Source: Hofstenia miamia
Taxonomy: Eukaryota; Xenacoelomorpha; Acoela
Direction of reading: 5' to 3'
Assembly: GCA_004352715.1 (NCBI GenBank)
Contig: SCFE01000057.1
Coordinates: 347,929 to 404,031 of the forward strand
DNA length: 56,103 bases
Each line of letters begins with the position of its first letter. Position 1 is the stretch's first letter. A program made the translations under genes and the position numbers. Shown here one piece after another: positions 32,377-44,521 of the stretch. The notes below the pieces were generated by a model that saw nothing but the letters and a program-made list of their open reading frames with translations, searched no databases and was not told where the DNA came from.

Positions 32377-33724
32377 GAATATGTAATTTCAGGAACTTAG
32401 CCTCCATAATCCAAATGATAATGATGATTCTGACAGTTACTTCAGGAAGAGTTTAGAAAGGAAAGGTGGGTTAATGATATTAATTTCTAAGTTTCTACAT
32501 CCAAAATGTAGTGAAGGTTTATACTTGGAATAAAAACTTTTTGAATCTCTTTGGATTGAAGTAAAATAATTATCCCTCTCTAGTGGCAATGAACAAATCA
32601 AGAATTTTTCGACTGATTTTAATGAAGATTTGTGAAATAAAAAATGGAATTTTTGAATAAAAATTATCAGTGCTTTTGGATATTTCAATGTGAATACATT
32701 AAGTTACTCAGAATTAAATGAATTGATTGCATACGTGATAACTTTAATATTTTCAAATTATTAATAAACCTGAACCTACAAGACACTAACATGATAAATT
32801 ATTTTCCTTGCTACAGTGCTTATAAACTCAATACTTAATAACTCAATTTTTCAATCAATGTCAATGCTTTTACTCAGTAAATTGCATAGACTCAATTTTC
32901 GCGTTTTGACTCAATTTTAACTCAAGCTTCGCTAAGTTCCAAAGATATTATATTAAATAAATGTGACACTACTAATAAATTTCTCGGTGAATCAGAATTG
33001 AAGAGCATTGGTGGTAATAGTTCACTACTCTATGTATATGATCGCCTTACACTGTTGTGCTCATATAATTTTATCCTATTTGAAAAGGATTTTAGGCCTA
33101 CAGCAAAAAAAAATATATATTGTGGAACACATGAACTGGGCAATGGTCGTCATGTGGAACATTCTCCTTACGAAGACGATTGAAACACGGAGCAAATGGA
33201 TAATTATGGCTTAATTTTTTGCTCAATTTTAAATTATTTATACTAATAAGTATACATCTCAAATGTTGATATTATTTAATGTCACAATGTTTGCTTCTAC
33301 ATAAGTAATCATAAATTTAACAACAAAGAAACATTTTTCAAGCGGGATTTGAATAATTTAATTTGATCTGGTCTATTCGTTTGACGTAGGGGATCAAGTG
33401 TTGAGAATGATCACTTTTGAAGTCACTCATGGGCTAAATGAAGTAGCGCCACATTGTTGAAATTAATTAGTTCTAACGCATAACTTACTGTTAAGCAACC
33501 CGTGATACCAACTTAATTAAGCAGAAGGTAGGCATAAAAATCCATGATTCCTATTAAATCAAAGTGGTCGAATTATAAAACGCTAAGCAATAAATACTTT
33601 AAAAATTTCCAAAATAAAATTACGACTTTAGAGTTAAAGATGATTTTGAAACGTTAAGAGGCCATATTCATGAAAAGTAACTAGAATTATTTGATTTTTA
33701 TCAATCATTCCCTAGCATTACTAC
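32377..33724. other. Intergenic, nothing recognised
   Basis: The frames at 32437-32688 (minus) and 32998-33214 (plus) overlap in two registers and show no domain. Confidence 0.4.
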
Positions 33725-33732
33725 ACCTATTC

Positions 33733-33830
33733 AAGATAGATTTCAGAAAAACTAAGATCAAATTCAGAAAAAATCATGATACATTCAGAAAAAATAACAA
33801 ATTCAGAAAAAGTGAGATCAAATTCAGATT
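33733..33830. repeat. Minisatellite, AAATTCAGAAAAA-type unit
   Basis: Five imperfect copies of (A)TTCAGAAAAA with 6-10 base spacers, e.g. TTTCAGAAAAACTAAGATCA, AAATTCAGAAAAA. Confidence 0.7.
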
Positions 33831-35009
33831 GTCTAGTATAATCGAGTTTTCATAAACCAAATCAGGGAACACGAGTGCCTTTATTGGCCAACTTTCATGT
33901 TATTTTTTTCATCAGTAATTTTACTATATAATGTTGTTCTTGTGCAAAGAGCTTGTTGCGTCTTTAGTAACATGCATATATTAGGCAACTACTACTGATT
34001 GCTTGGCTGCCTTCAGCATTCTGCTGATCTCCTTTAGCTCTATCTTGCATTGTAAAAAATATATTTATAAATTGCTACATACGTTAACTAATTATAGACT
34101 TGCGCTAATTACAACTTGCAAATTTAGATATGAATATTTCAAATGATTATTGACCTTGTGGACTGTCATTATATATCAGACGCTGACTGGCTCCATATGA
34201 AACAGATTTGTTTTTCAGCTTTATCAAATGTTGATCAAATATAATGCTAAACTTCACAATTTACAATAGCGATCTAAATTTATTATTGGGGTATACCATC
34301 TTTTCAGACATAATTTAATGGACTAAAACTCGTACACAATAATGAATATTTTATAGTATGTATGAATTGATTTACATAAATACAATATCATTTTAAAGTC
34401 TACTGGTGTTCTACATTGTTTAGTTAGTGTAATAATGTGATTTGCATGAAAAGTTTGTAAGTATAAATAATTTGTATCCTTCAAGATGTTTATTATACAG
34501 GTGTCATTGTCCATGATGTTACTTTTTCTGAAGCACATCTTGAAAGGGTGTAGATAGTAAGAATTTCATAAAGTAAACCTACCTAGTCTAACTTTACAGC
34601 CGTTTTCACAAATATGAAGACTTTACTAACCTAGTAAAAATTAAGTTTGATAGTATTTTGCTTGGCTTATAACAATTATCAATAACTTGCAAGGATATTA
34701 AATAAAATATTAATTATAAATATATGGAGACTACATATTTATAATTATTGAGTTAACATATATTGATATTATGTTAGTTCCCATTTTGATAGGAATCATG
34801 GACAAAAGTTTTTGGTTTACGAGATGCTAAAATGTTTATTTCTTCAAATATAGACTTCCCGTATCTGTAGACCATTAACTGCCTACTGGAAGCACGGTTT
34901 GGCAATGTGTAGTAGAATTTAACAAAATGAGGCATCAAACACCTCAATTACAGGCCATATTTGTTGTAAGAAGTTGTTTTAAGTATTAAATGCAAAGAAT
35001 TACTAATTT
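33831..35009. other. Intergenic, nothing recognised
   Basis: AT-rich sequence without supported frames. Confidence 0.4.
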
Positions 35010-35330
35010 TAAGGTCGTTCATAATAAACAAACAATTTAACATCAATCATTTGACGTATACTTAAACTGCATATTGAAGAGGTTGGCTATTAAATATAAT
35101 ATCTAAGCCTTCTACTTTGAGATGCAACATTTCTAAAAGTTTTTGGAATTTATTACTCCTACGAGGCTAGAATTTGCTATGCAAACCAATAAAATAGCAA
35201 TTTACTCCCTACAAATTCAATGTTGGTAGGGCTTCAAAAAAGGAATAAATGTGTGATGTTGAACATTTTGAATACCTTAGCAAAATTTTGAAGCAAATGT
35301 TTGCATTTAACTGTATTTATTGCGTCAATA
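35010..35330 (+). repeat. Dispersed repeat, copy 1 (matches 37340-37665)
   Basis: Shared, diverged landmarks in order: GGTCGTTCATAATAAA / GGCCATTCGTAATTAAA, ATTTGACGTATAC / ATTTGACGTGTAC, ATCTAAGCCTTCTACTTTGA / ATCTAAGCTTTCTGCATTGA, GATGCAACATTT / GATGCAGCATTTT, AATGTTTGCATTTAACTGT / ATTTCTGCTTTTAACTGT. Two direct copies flank the LINE RT relic. Confidence 0.65.
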
Positions 35331-36540
35331 TTACGTCAACGTAGATTTTGATTGTACTCATATACAAATTTAAACGTAATAAAAGAATATATAAACAGAA
35401 AGAATATTATTATTTATCTTTAACTTATTTGTTTGGTTGCTTAGCCGAAAAGTGCAATAGCAGAAAACTGAAAAATGAATTTTTAAAATAGTTTATTCAT
35501 AAATATTTGAGTGACTTGAATTTAATTACTTCATAAAAAAGTTAATATTGAGAAGAGATTTTTGAAAATTGAAAAACTAGTCTATCAGCATTACACTTAC
35601 TTTTAAATCTTAAAATAAGGGAAAGTTGGGCAAACTAATTATATAAAAGTGTGATTTTGTAAAATACTTGTCTTCAAACAAAAAACAACTTTGCCACCAA
35701 TGGCCAGCCAATTTCTATTTGATTGTCGCCAATGGTCCATGAGTATGCTGATTGCCAAAATCCACTGGTGGGTTGCTGGTTTCCCCACTGACATGGATCA
35801 CAAATTATCAGATATGCTAGTTTAAGAAGACATAATAGAATGTTCAGATAAGAATATAAGGACTGCATATTAGACCGAATTAGTTGCAAATATTAATTCC
35901 ACTTAAATTTTTCTAAAAATAATTTTTCAAATTTAATTGTATCACAATTGTTGAAGTAATTTTGTTTAGAAATTGTAATAATATAAATTTAACAAACAAT
36001 ATAAGAAACGCATGATATGTTCTATAAACGTAACTGTTTTAATGAATTTTACTTAGCCTATTAGCTAATTAAAATTGATGTAAATACTATCTAGTAAATA
36101 CTAGCCTGTTAACTACTAGTTACTTTTCGTAAATATGGGCGAAGATCTAGTCAACAGCGACATATTGTAAGCAGAAGTATTTGAAATGTAAGGGTGTACG
36201 TGTAAACATTGAATTTATAATAGATGATAACAAAATCCTTGGGCGATCAATGCAATATTACAAATATATTAAATAGAAATTTAGAAGAAATGGCAAGTTT
36301 GAATTTAATTTAATCCGAAAGTTCTTTCTAATAATAAAATCAATGAGAATTTAAAATTACAATTACTAAACTAGATGAAAACAAGTATTGCGGCTCGAGT
36401 CATGTTTTATTGGATAAATATTTTAATATTTTTGTCGAATAACATCTCTTATCTTTTAATCAATGTATCATTGACAATATATATCCAAATTCTTTAACAA
36501 ATTCTAGCACTTCACCATTATTAAAAGAAGGCGACTTAAT
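35331..36540. other. AT-rich sequence between repeat copy 1 and the LINE relic
   Basis: No supported feature. Confidence 0.4.
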
Positions 36541-36547
36541 AGATCCA

Positions 36548-37110
36548 TTACTAGTGCTCATTCCGCTTGAAAAGTTATATGAAGAAATTCTTCCAGCACA
36601 AATATATATATTTATCAAGGACAAACACATTCCATACAAAAGTCACTACGGATTTAGGTCAAATTTCAGGGCAGCTTATCTATTACAGAAAGGGCAAAAT
36701 CAAATTCTAATAAAAAATTATCCTCAGCGATTGCATTTTTGATCTTATAAAGTTTTTAGTTGATTGAACTTTGAAATTTTTCTTCTATGCTACATATTCA
36801 AGAATAACTATGTTCCAAGCTTTTGAGTAGCCATAAAATATACATTGATATTGACATTCAGACTATGTCAAAACCAGGGCCTGGATAAAATTGCGTAAAA
36901 ACAAATTATTCATAACAATTTCTCATAAAATTACGACTGTATTCAGGAATGGTAAGACTATCTTCTATTGATTTCCGATTACTTAGAAAGTCAATTTTCT
37001 GCATTGCCTGGAAGTATAGAAAATGACAACCATACCACCGAATATGATTAGCAACATTGTTTAGAGGAATTCCTCAATCAGGAAGATCTACTTTTTGAGA
37101 TGGCATGATT
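36548..37110 (+). pseudogene. LINE reverse transcriptase relic
   Basis: The first frame reads IPLEKLYEEILPAQIYIFIK, then SHYGFRSNFRAAYLLQKG, the RT block 'k..E......l..fl......qyGFR...st..al'. In other frames follow FLDLIKFLVD, corresponding to the 'FlDlskAFDtvdH' block with the catalytic Asp region, and RGIPQSGRSTF, corresponding to 'rGvPQGSvLgPlLF'. Frameshifts and stops separate the pieces, and no YxDD block was found before the next repeat. CR1/Jockey-like by layout; clade not resolved. Confidence 0.7.
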
Positions 37111-37334
37111 AAAACAGTGTACCACACAAAGTGATATAAAACTAGAACTGAGATCATTCGCAAGTTACTATGTTTACTCAGTCAGCTATTTTTAATTTCA
37201 CTTGCAGAAAAATATTATTTCTCTGTAAAGAAGAAATATAAAATGGTCTCTCAACGTAAACAAAATTTAATCCACTATGATCTTGCATTAGTCAACACAC
37301 CTCACGTGAAGATTTTAACTGATATTGTGTAAAG

Positions 37335-37670
37335 TAATGTTAAGAAAATGAGGCCATTCGTAATTAAATATTTATTTTTTTCTACAACCTAAAATACATT
37401 ATTTGACGTGTACATAAACTTCAGATTTCAGAGACTGACTGTTAAAGGCATATATCTAAGCTTTCTGCATTGAGATGCAGCATTTTCAAAGAATTTGCAC
37501 TTTATTTTTCGACTGAACATTGAAATGACCTTTTTCTCCTTATCCTCATACATCAAATGCAATGGTGGTAAAGAAATTTTTATGTTCGTTAGATTGAATA
37601 TCTCAACAAATGTTTACAGAAAATTTCTGCTTTTAACTGTTTTTTCTTTATTATTATACTTAGTATTGCA
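37335..37670 (+). repeat. Dispersed repeat, copy 2
   Basis: Homologous to 35010-35330 (see there). The overlapping open frame 37495-37776 is therefore unlikely to be a gene. Confidence 0.65.
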
Positions 37671-38002
37671 AATCTCCAGACTGACCAAATTAGGTCTTAC
37701 TGCACCCCATGATGTTAAAAAATCAATATCACGTTATAGATGCTTAAAGAGTCACATACGAGTTTGCTATCATTAGCCTTTGAGAAGCAGTACGAGTATA
37801 GTTAAAAACAATAGCAGTGTTAAAACACTTCTTCCTGCTTCAAATGGCACAATGAACTTGTCTAAGATTTATTTTGCTTACTAAAATCCATAGAATACAT
37901 CTAAAATGGTTTCCATTACATATACATTTAGTGAATTTTTGAAATAATAATACAATTTAGTATATTCCCACAATTTCTCTATTTGCTATTTATTATTAAA
38001 TT

Positions 38003-41000
38003 ATGTCGACTGCTTACGATGTAGAAGACAATTGGGCAAGGTACATCCTTTCTAAGTGTAGGAAATGGAATGGATTGTGGACATTTTTCAACCCTAGCAC
38101 AGTGGAGGTCGTTCAAGAGCTAAGGGTGAATAAGAGAGCAAGAAGTGGCGATGGTAAGTTATCTTATGCATTTTTCATTATTTATTAGAAAAAGTACAAT
38201 TTTCTGAAAACTGATAAATGCTATAATTATTTTCTAAGTTTTCGAAAATCATTAATTCCAGCAGTTCCTGTTCCGACTTTTCTTATGTTAATGTTGCAGA
38301 GATACACTTCGAATAGAGACATATTAATTAATTCATAGTCCCAATTTTATATTTAGCATTGGCTGTCTTTACATATTCATTATATATATATATATTTATA
38401 TATATATATATATATCGACTGCAAGGTAGATATTTTTTATGAAATAATGAAGGACTGTATGAAAAATCTTCCACAGTACGTTATGTTGATATAGATGGCA
38501 TAGATCCCGATTGGATTACACCAATTGTAAAGATAACTTTAGAAGACAAAAGAATCTACTTTTTGAAAAATTTCAAACCACGTTATGAGCAATACTTTAA
38601 AAAAAATTGGAAAAAGTAATTTACCAAGCAAAGAAAAAAAATTTTGCGAAAATATCANNNNNNNNNNNNNNNNNNNNNTATACATATATATATATATATA
38701 TATATCGACTGCAAGGTAGATATTTTTTATGAAATAATGAAGGACTGTATGAAAAATCTTCCACAGTACGTTATGTTGATATAGATGGCATAGATCCCGA
38801 TTGGATTACACCAATTGTAAAGATAACTTTAGAAGACAAAAGAATCTACTTTCTGAAAAATTTCAAACCACGTTATGAGCAATACTTTAAAAAAAATTGG
38901 AAAAAGTAATTTACCAAGCAAAGAAAAAAAATTTTGCGAAAATATCAAAATAAAAGATCGCTTATGGAAGGCATATAATAACATCTCCAGAAGGAAGGAT
39001 GACTCTGGAATATTCCGATTTATCAACAACCATGCAAATATCAATGAGGCTATGAATAATATTTCAAGTTATTTTAAACAGTTATATTCATGCAAAAATT
39101 CTGAGAAAGCAGACTGCTCAACCTTTAATTTAAGTGCTGATGACATTGATTTTAACTGGTGCACTCTACCAGAATGCTATGAAATGTACGAATACTTACG
39201 AAGACTAAAATTACTTAAAAAATTCAAAAACATTGAAAAATTGAAACCTTTAAAAAGGTTTTAAATTCTATTTTAAGCAAAATCTACCAAATATCTAATT
39301 GTAAACAATTATCTAAATCTCTTATTTTATCATTTATTACAGAATTTTTGATATTTTTGTATTCTTAAAAGTGCTTTGAGACTTTGCACATGCTTTTGAT
39401 ACTTTGAAACAGATATTTAATACTAAATAATAAAAATAATGAAAATAGGTTAAAAAATGTCAGAAAACCAAACTTCAAAGGGCCACACTTCTTCAATATT
39501 GAAAGTTGTATTTTTTTCTCTCATTTATAATGCTGCTACATGTACATAAATTCAGAGGGGTAAATTGCATATTTCTCAAATATTTTAAGCATTACTTCTC
39601 CCTATTTAAAACGAATACTGATTTTTTGGAATTTCTATTAGTACACGTAATTTTTGTAAATAATTTTCATCTTGAAGGAGAGCATTGCGTTGATCATTTG
39701 ATTCAAGAAGAACTTGCATCAAATACTGACTCTGAAGTTGAAGACCAACTCTCGTGTCAAATATCAATTGTTAAGGACCAAGCACTAATGCTAAAACAAG
39801 ATAGAAAACTGCTGAAGCCCTTTATTAGAGTTAAGACACTCTTAGGACAGTTTGAAGTCATAAATTTTGATTATCAGCATGAGGTTTGTAAAATATTTTT
39901 TTATAATTCTTATTGTTATCAAATACTAAAAAATTCATCAAAATGATTTTTAAATATTTAAAGATTTAAAGAAATGTGATGGCAGGGAAATTGAATACTG
40001 AAAAACTTAACCACTTGAAGAAAATCTAGGAATATTAGCTCTAACTTAAACCTAGCACAATCCTAGAATTATAAATCTAACCATGATAAATGGAATTTAC
40101 TGCCTTGAATTTTCCCACCTTGAATTTTCTCGTCTTGAATTTTCCTGCATTGCAATTAAATTTGTTTATAAATATTGATACTTCTTGTTACTTTTAAAAT
40201 TATTACTTGCCAAGAAGGTGTAAACCCCTAAATTTTTTCTCTATTACCTACTAAAATTAAAGCAGTAAACCTAACGGTGTTGCTTTTTTTTGTAGATGAT
40301 ACAAATCACTTCTGTGTAAATACTTTTGAAATGTTCGGCTAAATACTATGGTTGTATTCCCTGGTTGTTCTTAATAAAGTTTATGCATTCAAACTAGCAA
40401 TAAAGTACCCCCTCATACCTAATAAAAACCTCAACTTTAAGCAAATGGTACTATATATTCTTACTATTTAATACATCTTATATGTGTATTTGGATATGTG
40501 GTTCTTGGATGTTCAGTTTTGAAGCCAAAACCTTTAAAAGTATAGATAATGTGGTTGGGTCAAATTAGAATCACACTTTGACACATCTTGAGTTAGGTCA
40601 AGGGCGTTAAGAGCTCAAAACAACTTCAGTTGGGTTGCGTCAAAATTCATTAGTTGAATTTGGGTTGGATTGGGTCAAAATATCTTGACACATTTACAAC
40701 CCTGTTAAAGTGATAGTAAAGTTACAATATAAAAGATTGTGCATTCTAGACTAATTTATTATAGGTAATGTTGTCTTGGGACTTAAGACTTGGCGACAAC
40801 AAATGCTACATGTTCACATTTAAAAGACCTGGGGGACTAGCACACAGCGTTTGTTATATGCATGACGCAAATTGGCAGCCAACGATGTTGTTCATTATTA
40901 GAGAAGTCATGGAATTGCGAGAATTGATTAAGCTTTCGCTGCATGTAACTCAATGCTCAGAAAATAAACTTCCACCAGGTGACTGGAAGGGAACCTCCAA

Positions 41001-41491
41001 ATCTATAAGAGTGAAATATGGGTTAAATCATGTACCTGAAGATTCAACAATTAATCATAGAGAGGTAAAGTTTTAATACACTCAATGAAAGTTTTTGAAA
41101 ATAGTTTTCGTTACAACTGCTAGTATGGAATGCTTCCAGAAGCACATTACCTAAGAAACATTATTTTAAGCTAAAAATGTTTTTACTTGTTAATCAGAAA
41201 TAGTTGAAAATAATCTGTTTTTAGGTTTCAACTCAAGAGGTAACAATGGATCCAGTTGCTTACTGTTGGGGTTGGTCGGACAATCATGAAATAAACTTTA
41301 CAAATGGTTTTACGTTGAGCCTACCTCAACAAGACATGGGTCCAATTGCAGGTGAATTCACAGTAGCTTGCAATTGGATTGTAAGTGAGAGAGAAATCCG
41401 ACAGATTGTTATTGAATATAAGGACTTTCTAGTATCAGAACTCATTTCCTACACATATCGAATAAAAGATGTCGCTAAGACTTCACAATAG
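38003..41491 (+). CDS. Four-exon gene, DUF3598-like (calycin/lipocalin-type) protein, 307 aa
   Basis: Exons: 38003-38153 (ATG with A at -3; donor GTAAGT, phase 1), 39678-39883 (acceptor CTTGAAG, donor GTTTGT, weak, phase 0), 40765-41064 (acceptor TTATAG, donor GTAAAG, phase 0) and 41225-41491 (acceptor TTTTTAG, stop TAG). All phases agree and give 307 residues without a stop. AATAAA lies at 41593-41598. The N-terminus has NWARYILSKCRKWNGLWTFF, the second half GDWKGTSKSI, each a W-x-G calycin-type start. The C-terminus has FTNGFTLSLPQ, FTVACNWIVSEREIRQIVIE and YKDFLVSELISYTY, matching my recollection of the DUF3598 end ('P......f.l.agWLv....RqrliR.Y'). The family is best known from cyanobacteria, algae and plants; function is unclear, possibly ligand binding. 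Exon 2 is acidic and unmatched. Gene structure is more certain than the family. Intron 1 holds a LINE fragment and an assembly duplication. Confidence 0.65.
38384..38415. repeat. (TA)n microsatellite
   Basis: Interrupted TATATA run in intron 1 of the DUF3598-like gene, repeated at 38679-38705 after the gap as part of the duplicate. Confidence 0.9.
38416..38657 (+). repeat. Redundant copy of 38706-38947 (probable unmerged contig end)
   Basis: CGACTGCAAGGTAGATATTT to GCGAAAATATCA is repeated at +290 bases with one difference seen (CTACTTTTTGAA / CTACTTTCTGAA), and both are preceded by (TA)n. A 21-N gap separates them. This is the signature of overlapping contig ends left unmerged. Confidence 0.85.
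38658..38678. other. Assembly gap (21 N)
   Basis: Short N run between the two copies of the duplicate. Confidence 1.
38706..39265 (+). pseudogene. LINE ORF2 fragment, region just before RT
   Basis: One frame gives DIDGIDPDWITPIVKITLED, YFLKNFKPRYEQYF. After a one-base shift at an A8 run the next frame gives KIGKSNLPSKEKKFCENIKI, LWKAYNNISRRKDD, INEAMNNISSYFKQLYSC and LSADDIDFNW, then a stop. 'P.W.t......i..r', 'FWk......', 'ia..fN.yF..v' and 'f......v' form the linker between endonuclease and RT of CR1/L2/Jockey-type LINEs. RT itself is missing. The fragment lies in sense orientation in intron 1 of the DUF3598-like gene. Confidence 0.7.
39266..39677. other. Rest of intron 1
   Basis: AT-rich; the plus frame beginning at 39506 is intronic until the acceptor before 39678. 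Confidence 0.5.
40103..40152. repeat. Minisatellite, CTTGAATTTTCCCAC-type unit
   Basis: Three to four imperfect 15-base units (CCTTGAATTTTCCCA, CCTTGAATTTTCTCG, TCTTGAATTTTCCTG) in intron 2. Confidence 0.8.
40540..40707 (-). repeat. hAT-like terminus in intron 2
   Basis: On the minus strand the sequence starts CAGGGTTGTAAATGTGTCAA, followed by repeated (T)TGACCCAA/CCAACCCAA units. CAGGGxTGTAAA plus GGGT/ACCC subrepeats is typical of hAT-type ends. The partner end was not found, so this is a fragment. Confidence 0.5.
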
Positions 41492-41592
41492 TCTACAAAA
41501 AAGTTTATTTGAAGTTTGTAATAGGAATGTAGTATTGTATCAGTATAGGTTTCCTTGCATCCCTTTGCCAACTAGAAATTGCAATAATTTTG

Positions 41593-41598
41593 AATAAA
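41593..41598 (+). promoter_or_regulatory. Polyadenylation signal AATAAA
   Basis: Canonical hexamer about 100 bases after the stop codon of the DUF3598-like gene. Confidence 0.6.
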
Positions 41599-41619
41599 TT
41601 CCTGGTGAATTGGTTTAAT

Positions 41620-44520
41620 CAGTTTTCATAGATATCATCTCTATCAGAAACCCACCCGTCTTTGGCCATTCACCTGATCACGACTAAGATTACCCTCCGT
41701 CAGAAAATCCTGTGTACACCCTCTTTACAAAGCTGCTGCTTATGATTACATTCGCAATACTGTGACAAAGCTGTCTGAATAGAACAAATCATACTATATT
41801 TGAAATAATATTTTTAAATGGTAAGTATTGGCTTGAAAATGTAGATCAATCATGCATTTGGACTAGACTAGGCATATATATAGAGATGGTCTTAACTAAG
41901 CATAAAGCAAGGAAAACAATAAACACACCAACACAAATTTTTACTAAAAAGTTTGACGAAACCTATGGTAGGTGTAAGTTTTAAAAAACCACCAAATTCA
42001 ATCTTGGATGCATTAAATTGGTAAAAAATGAGAATGGGATCAGTCCATTGATGTCCACTTCTTATTAATGTATGGCAATGAAAGCCACATTTCGCTAGTC
42101 TATAAATTTCAACTTCACGTAAAAATATCATTAAAAAGTTATTATAAAATGCAACAACTTAAAATAACCTAAAATAAAAATATTGCAAATTATGGGCTTT
42201 TGATAAACTTCAAAATTGCATATTTCGTAATTAGGTATGAATTAAATTTGATAATAAAAAATGAATAATACTAGAGAGTGGGTGTGGCTTTCGTATAAAA
42301 TCCATTCGTACCACCTGGTAGGGACTCATAAATAGGAAAACAGATATAATCCAGTTCTGCATTGCAATTAATCAATAAATCAAAACTGGGCTAAACAATT
42401 CGTTAAATTTTTCATAAATCAATTAAATTTATTAATATCGCTGTTGCAAATGAAAATATGTCTAGTTTGTTTTTTTCATTTGATAGCTCTTCAGTTTCCA
42501 TAGATTCATGTACAGTGTACATAGCATTTAGCAATCCACAATAATAATGACGAAAAGATTCATTTTAATTTTCTACTGAATCCCATGAAAATTTATTGAA
42601 ACTGCTACAAGGAATTTTACAATCTGTGATGGATTCCCCACACATTTTTTAAGCGATCTCTGACTTGTGCACGGCGCGTTTGAAATCTAGTATTGAACAT
42701 GTCATTAAGTTTAACAGAAACTAAAATATATTTTATTGAATAATAGAAAAAGAATGCCAAAAATTGTATTTTATAAATTCTCGTAGAAATGGCATTGCAC
42801 CTATTATGGTCCTTGTGAAAAAATGATGCTTTTCAATAAATTTGTTCAGTATTAGTGGGCGATGGTAAAGTTAAGTAAAAGTCGTACCACTTCACTAGCT
42901 AACGAAAGTAGGTAATTATAGTAATAATAAAGCAGATCTGTATAACAGACCTGTTAACAGATTTTATAGTTATTTATATAGTTTTATAACCAATCTGTTA
43001 AACAGATTATAAATATCGTCATCACTTCTAAACCGACCCACACAGTTTTCACTAGAATAGTGAACTCTCCTTGAAAATATATTTACATCTGATGGTTTAA
43101 ACGCGAAAATTATTGAATAGAAACAAACTTTCTACTAACAGCAAATTCAATGAGATTATCAACACAATTGGATATCTATATATATATATAGTTCAGGCAC
43201 AAGAATAGCTTTAGCATCATTACACTGGCAAAAACAAAGCAATAGATATGTCTATGCAAAACACTTTAAATATTTCTTTACAGATATATTTTAACTTACA
43301 AAATCATAGTCAGTTTCTTTACAAATTATTTCCTCTAAATTTTCTAGATTTCACAATGATAATTATAATTTTCTAAATTTTAAAAAGTTGTAGATTTAAT
43401 TTATAAATACAGTTTTCTTTGGGGTTCAAACTTAGTTGCAAGGATTTCATGAAAATGCTCTCAATGATTTTTAAATAACTTGTAAAGAAACTGACAAAAT
43501 ATATTTGCATGTTCTTATTAAGTTTAATTAAACTCTTTAAAAACGACACATTTCTTAACAGGCTTGGATACAATTGTTAAAAATGTGGACAAAACATTTG
43601 TTAATTTAAAGTAACACTCGTGGAAATTGGGTTCGATTTGTGAAAAGGAAAAGATTAGAACATATTATGCAACTGATCAAATTCAGAAACTGGAGGTATC
43701 CAGTTTTACTTCTAAATTAATTGATTCTAAAATTACATGCAAACGATAAATATTGTTTGTAGCTCAGCATCTGCAACGATTAATTAGAAAAGTAATACAC
43801 TTAAGAAATGATTTGAATAGAAATAAGTGAAATTGTTTTAGTTACTTAAATAAGTCTATTTTGAGAAAGTTGTAATCGCATAAAATATTGCTTTTTCTTT
43901 TTTTACTATTAACGAAAATTAGTGAAAAAATTTAAGTGTCATTTAATGGGAATTTTTAATTAAATGATTGCAAGTATCCATGCGTCAAGGTGTGCTTGAC
44001 TTAGGTTAAATTTCTAATATAATAGCTCATTCATGCCTGATGTATTTCAATCACCTACCCTGTATACCTGTGCATGTAATATTTCGATAAAAGCATACAA
44101 TTGTGAATATATATATTCAGTATACCATCAACCATACATTTATATGTCATATTGCATTTCATCACCTCTTTAAAATTTCAGCAAACACAAGCTAACACTT
44201 AATTGTATTTTCTGTAAAGACGAATGTTGAGTTATTCCAAAACAACAAGACCTGTTTAATTTGTTGATTTAGATTTCATTTGGCATTTTAGTCTTTTATT
44301 TTCTAGAACATTTCTGTTTTGGCATGTATATGAAATACTTGCTTACAAATTTTAACTTGCTTTTCTTAAGATATTGTAGTCTGATATACGCGGTCATTCA
44401 CCTCCAAATTGAATGCTTAGTCTTATATTTTAGCAATAGTTTCTGATTGGCAAAAATTGTTTCAAACTTATTCTGTTTATTTTCTTAAGTTGGCATTGTT
44501 GAATATCAAAAATATTTAAA
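41620..44520. other. Intergenic, nothing recognised
   Basis: AT-rich. Contains AACAGA/TCTGTT inverted words at 42940-43010 and (TA)n at about 43178-43190. The minus frames 41892-42131 and 43373-43573 have no support. Confidence 0.4.
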
Positions 44521-44521
44521 T

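Noticed and set aside
33733-33830. CRISPR-like array of AAATTCAGAAAAA repeats
   Set aside because: Units are short, imperfect and spaced by a few A/T-rich bases in a eukaryotic genome; it is a minisatellite.
37495-37776. Coding frame of 93 residues
   Set aside because: Lies in a dispersed repeat also present at 35010-35330, where it is not open.
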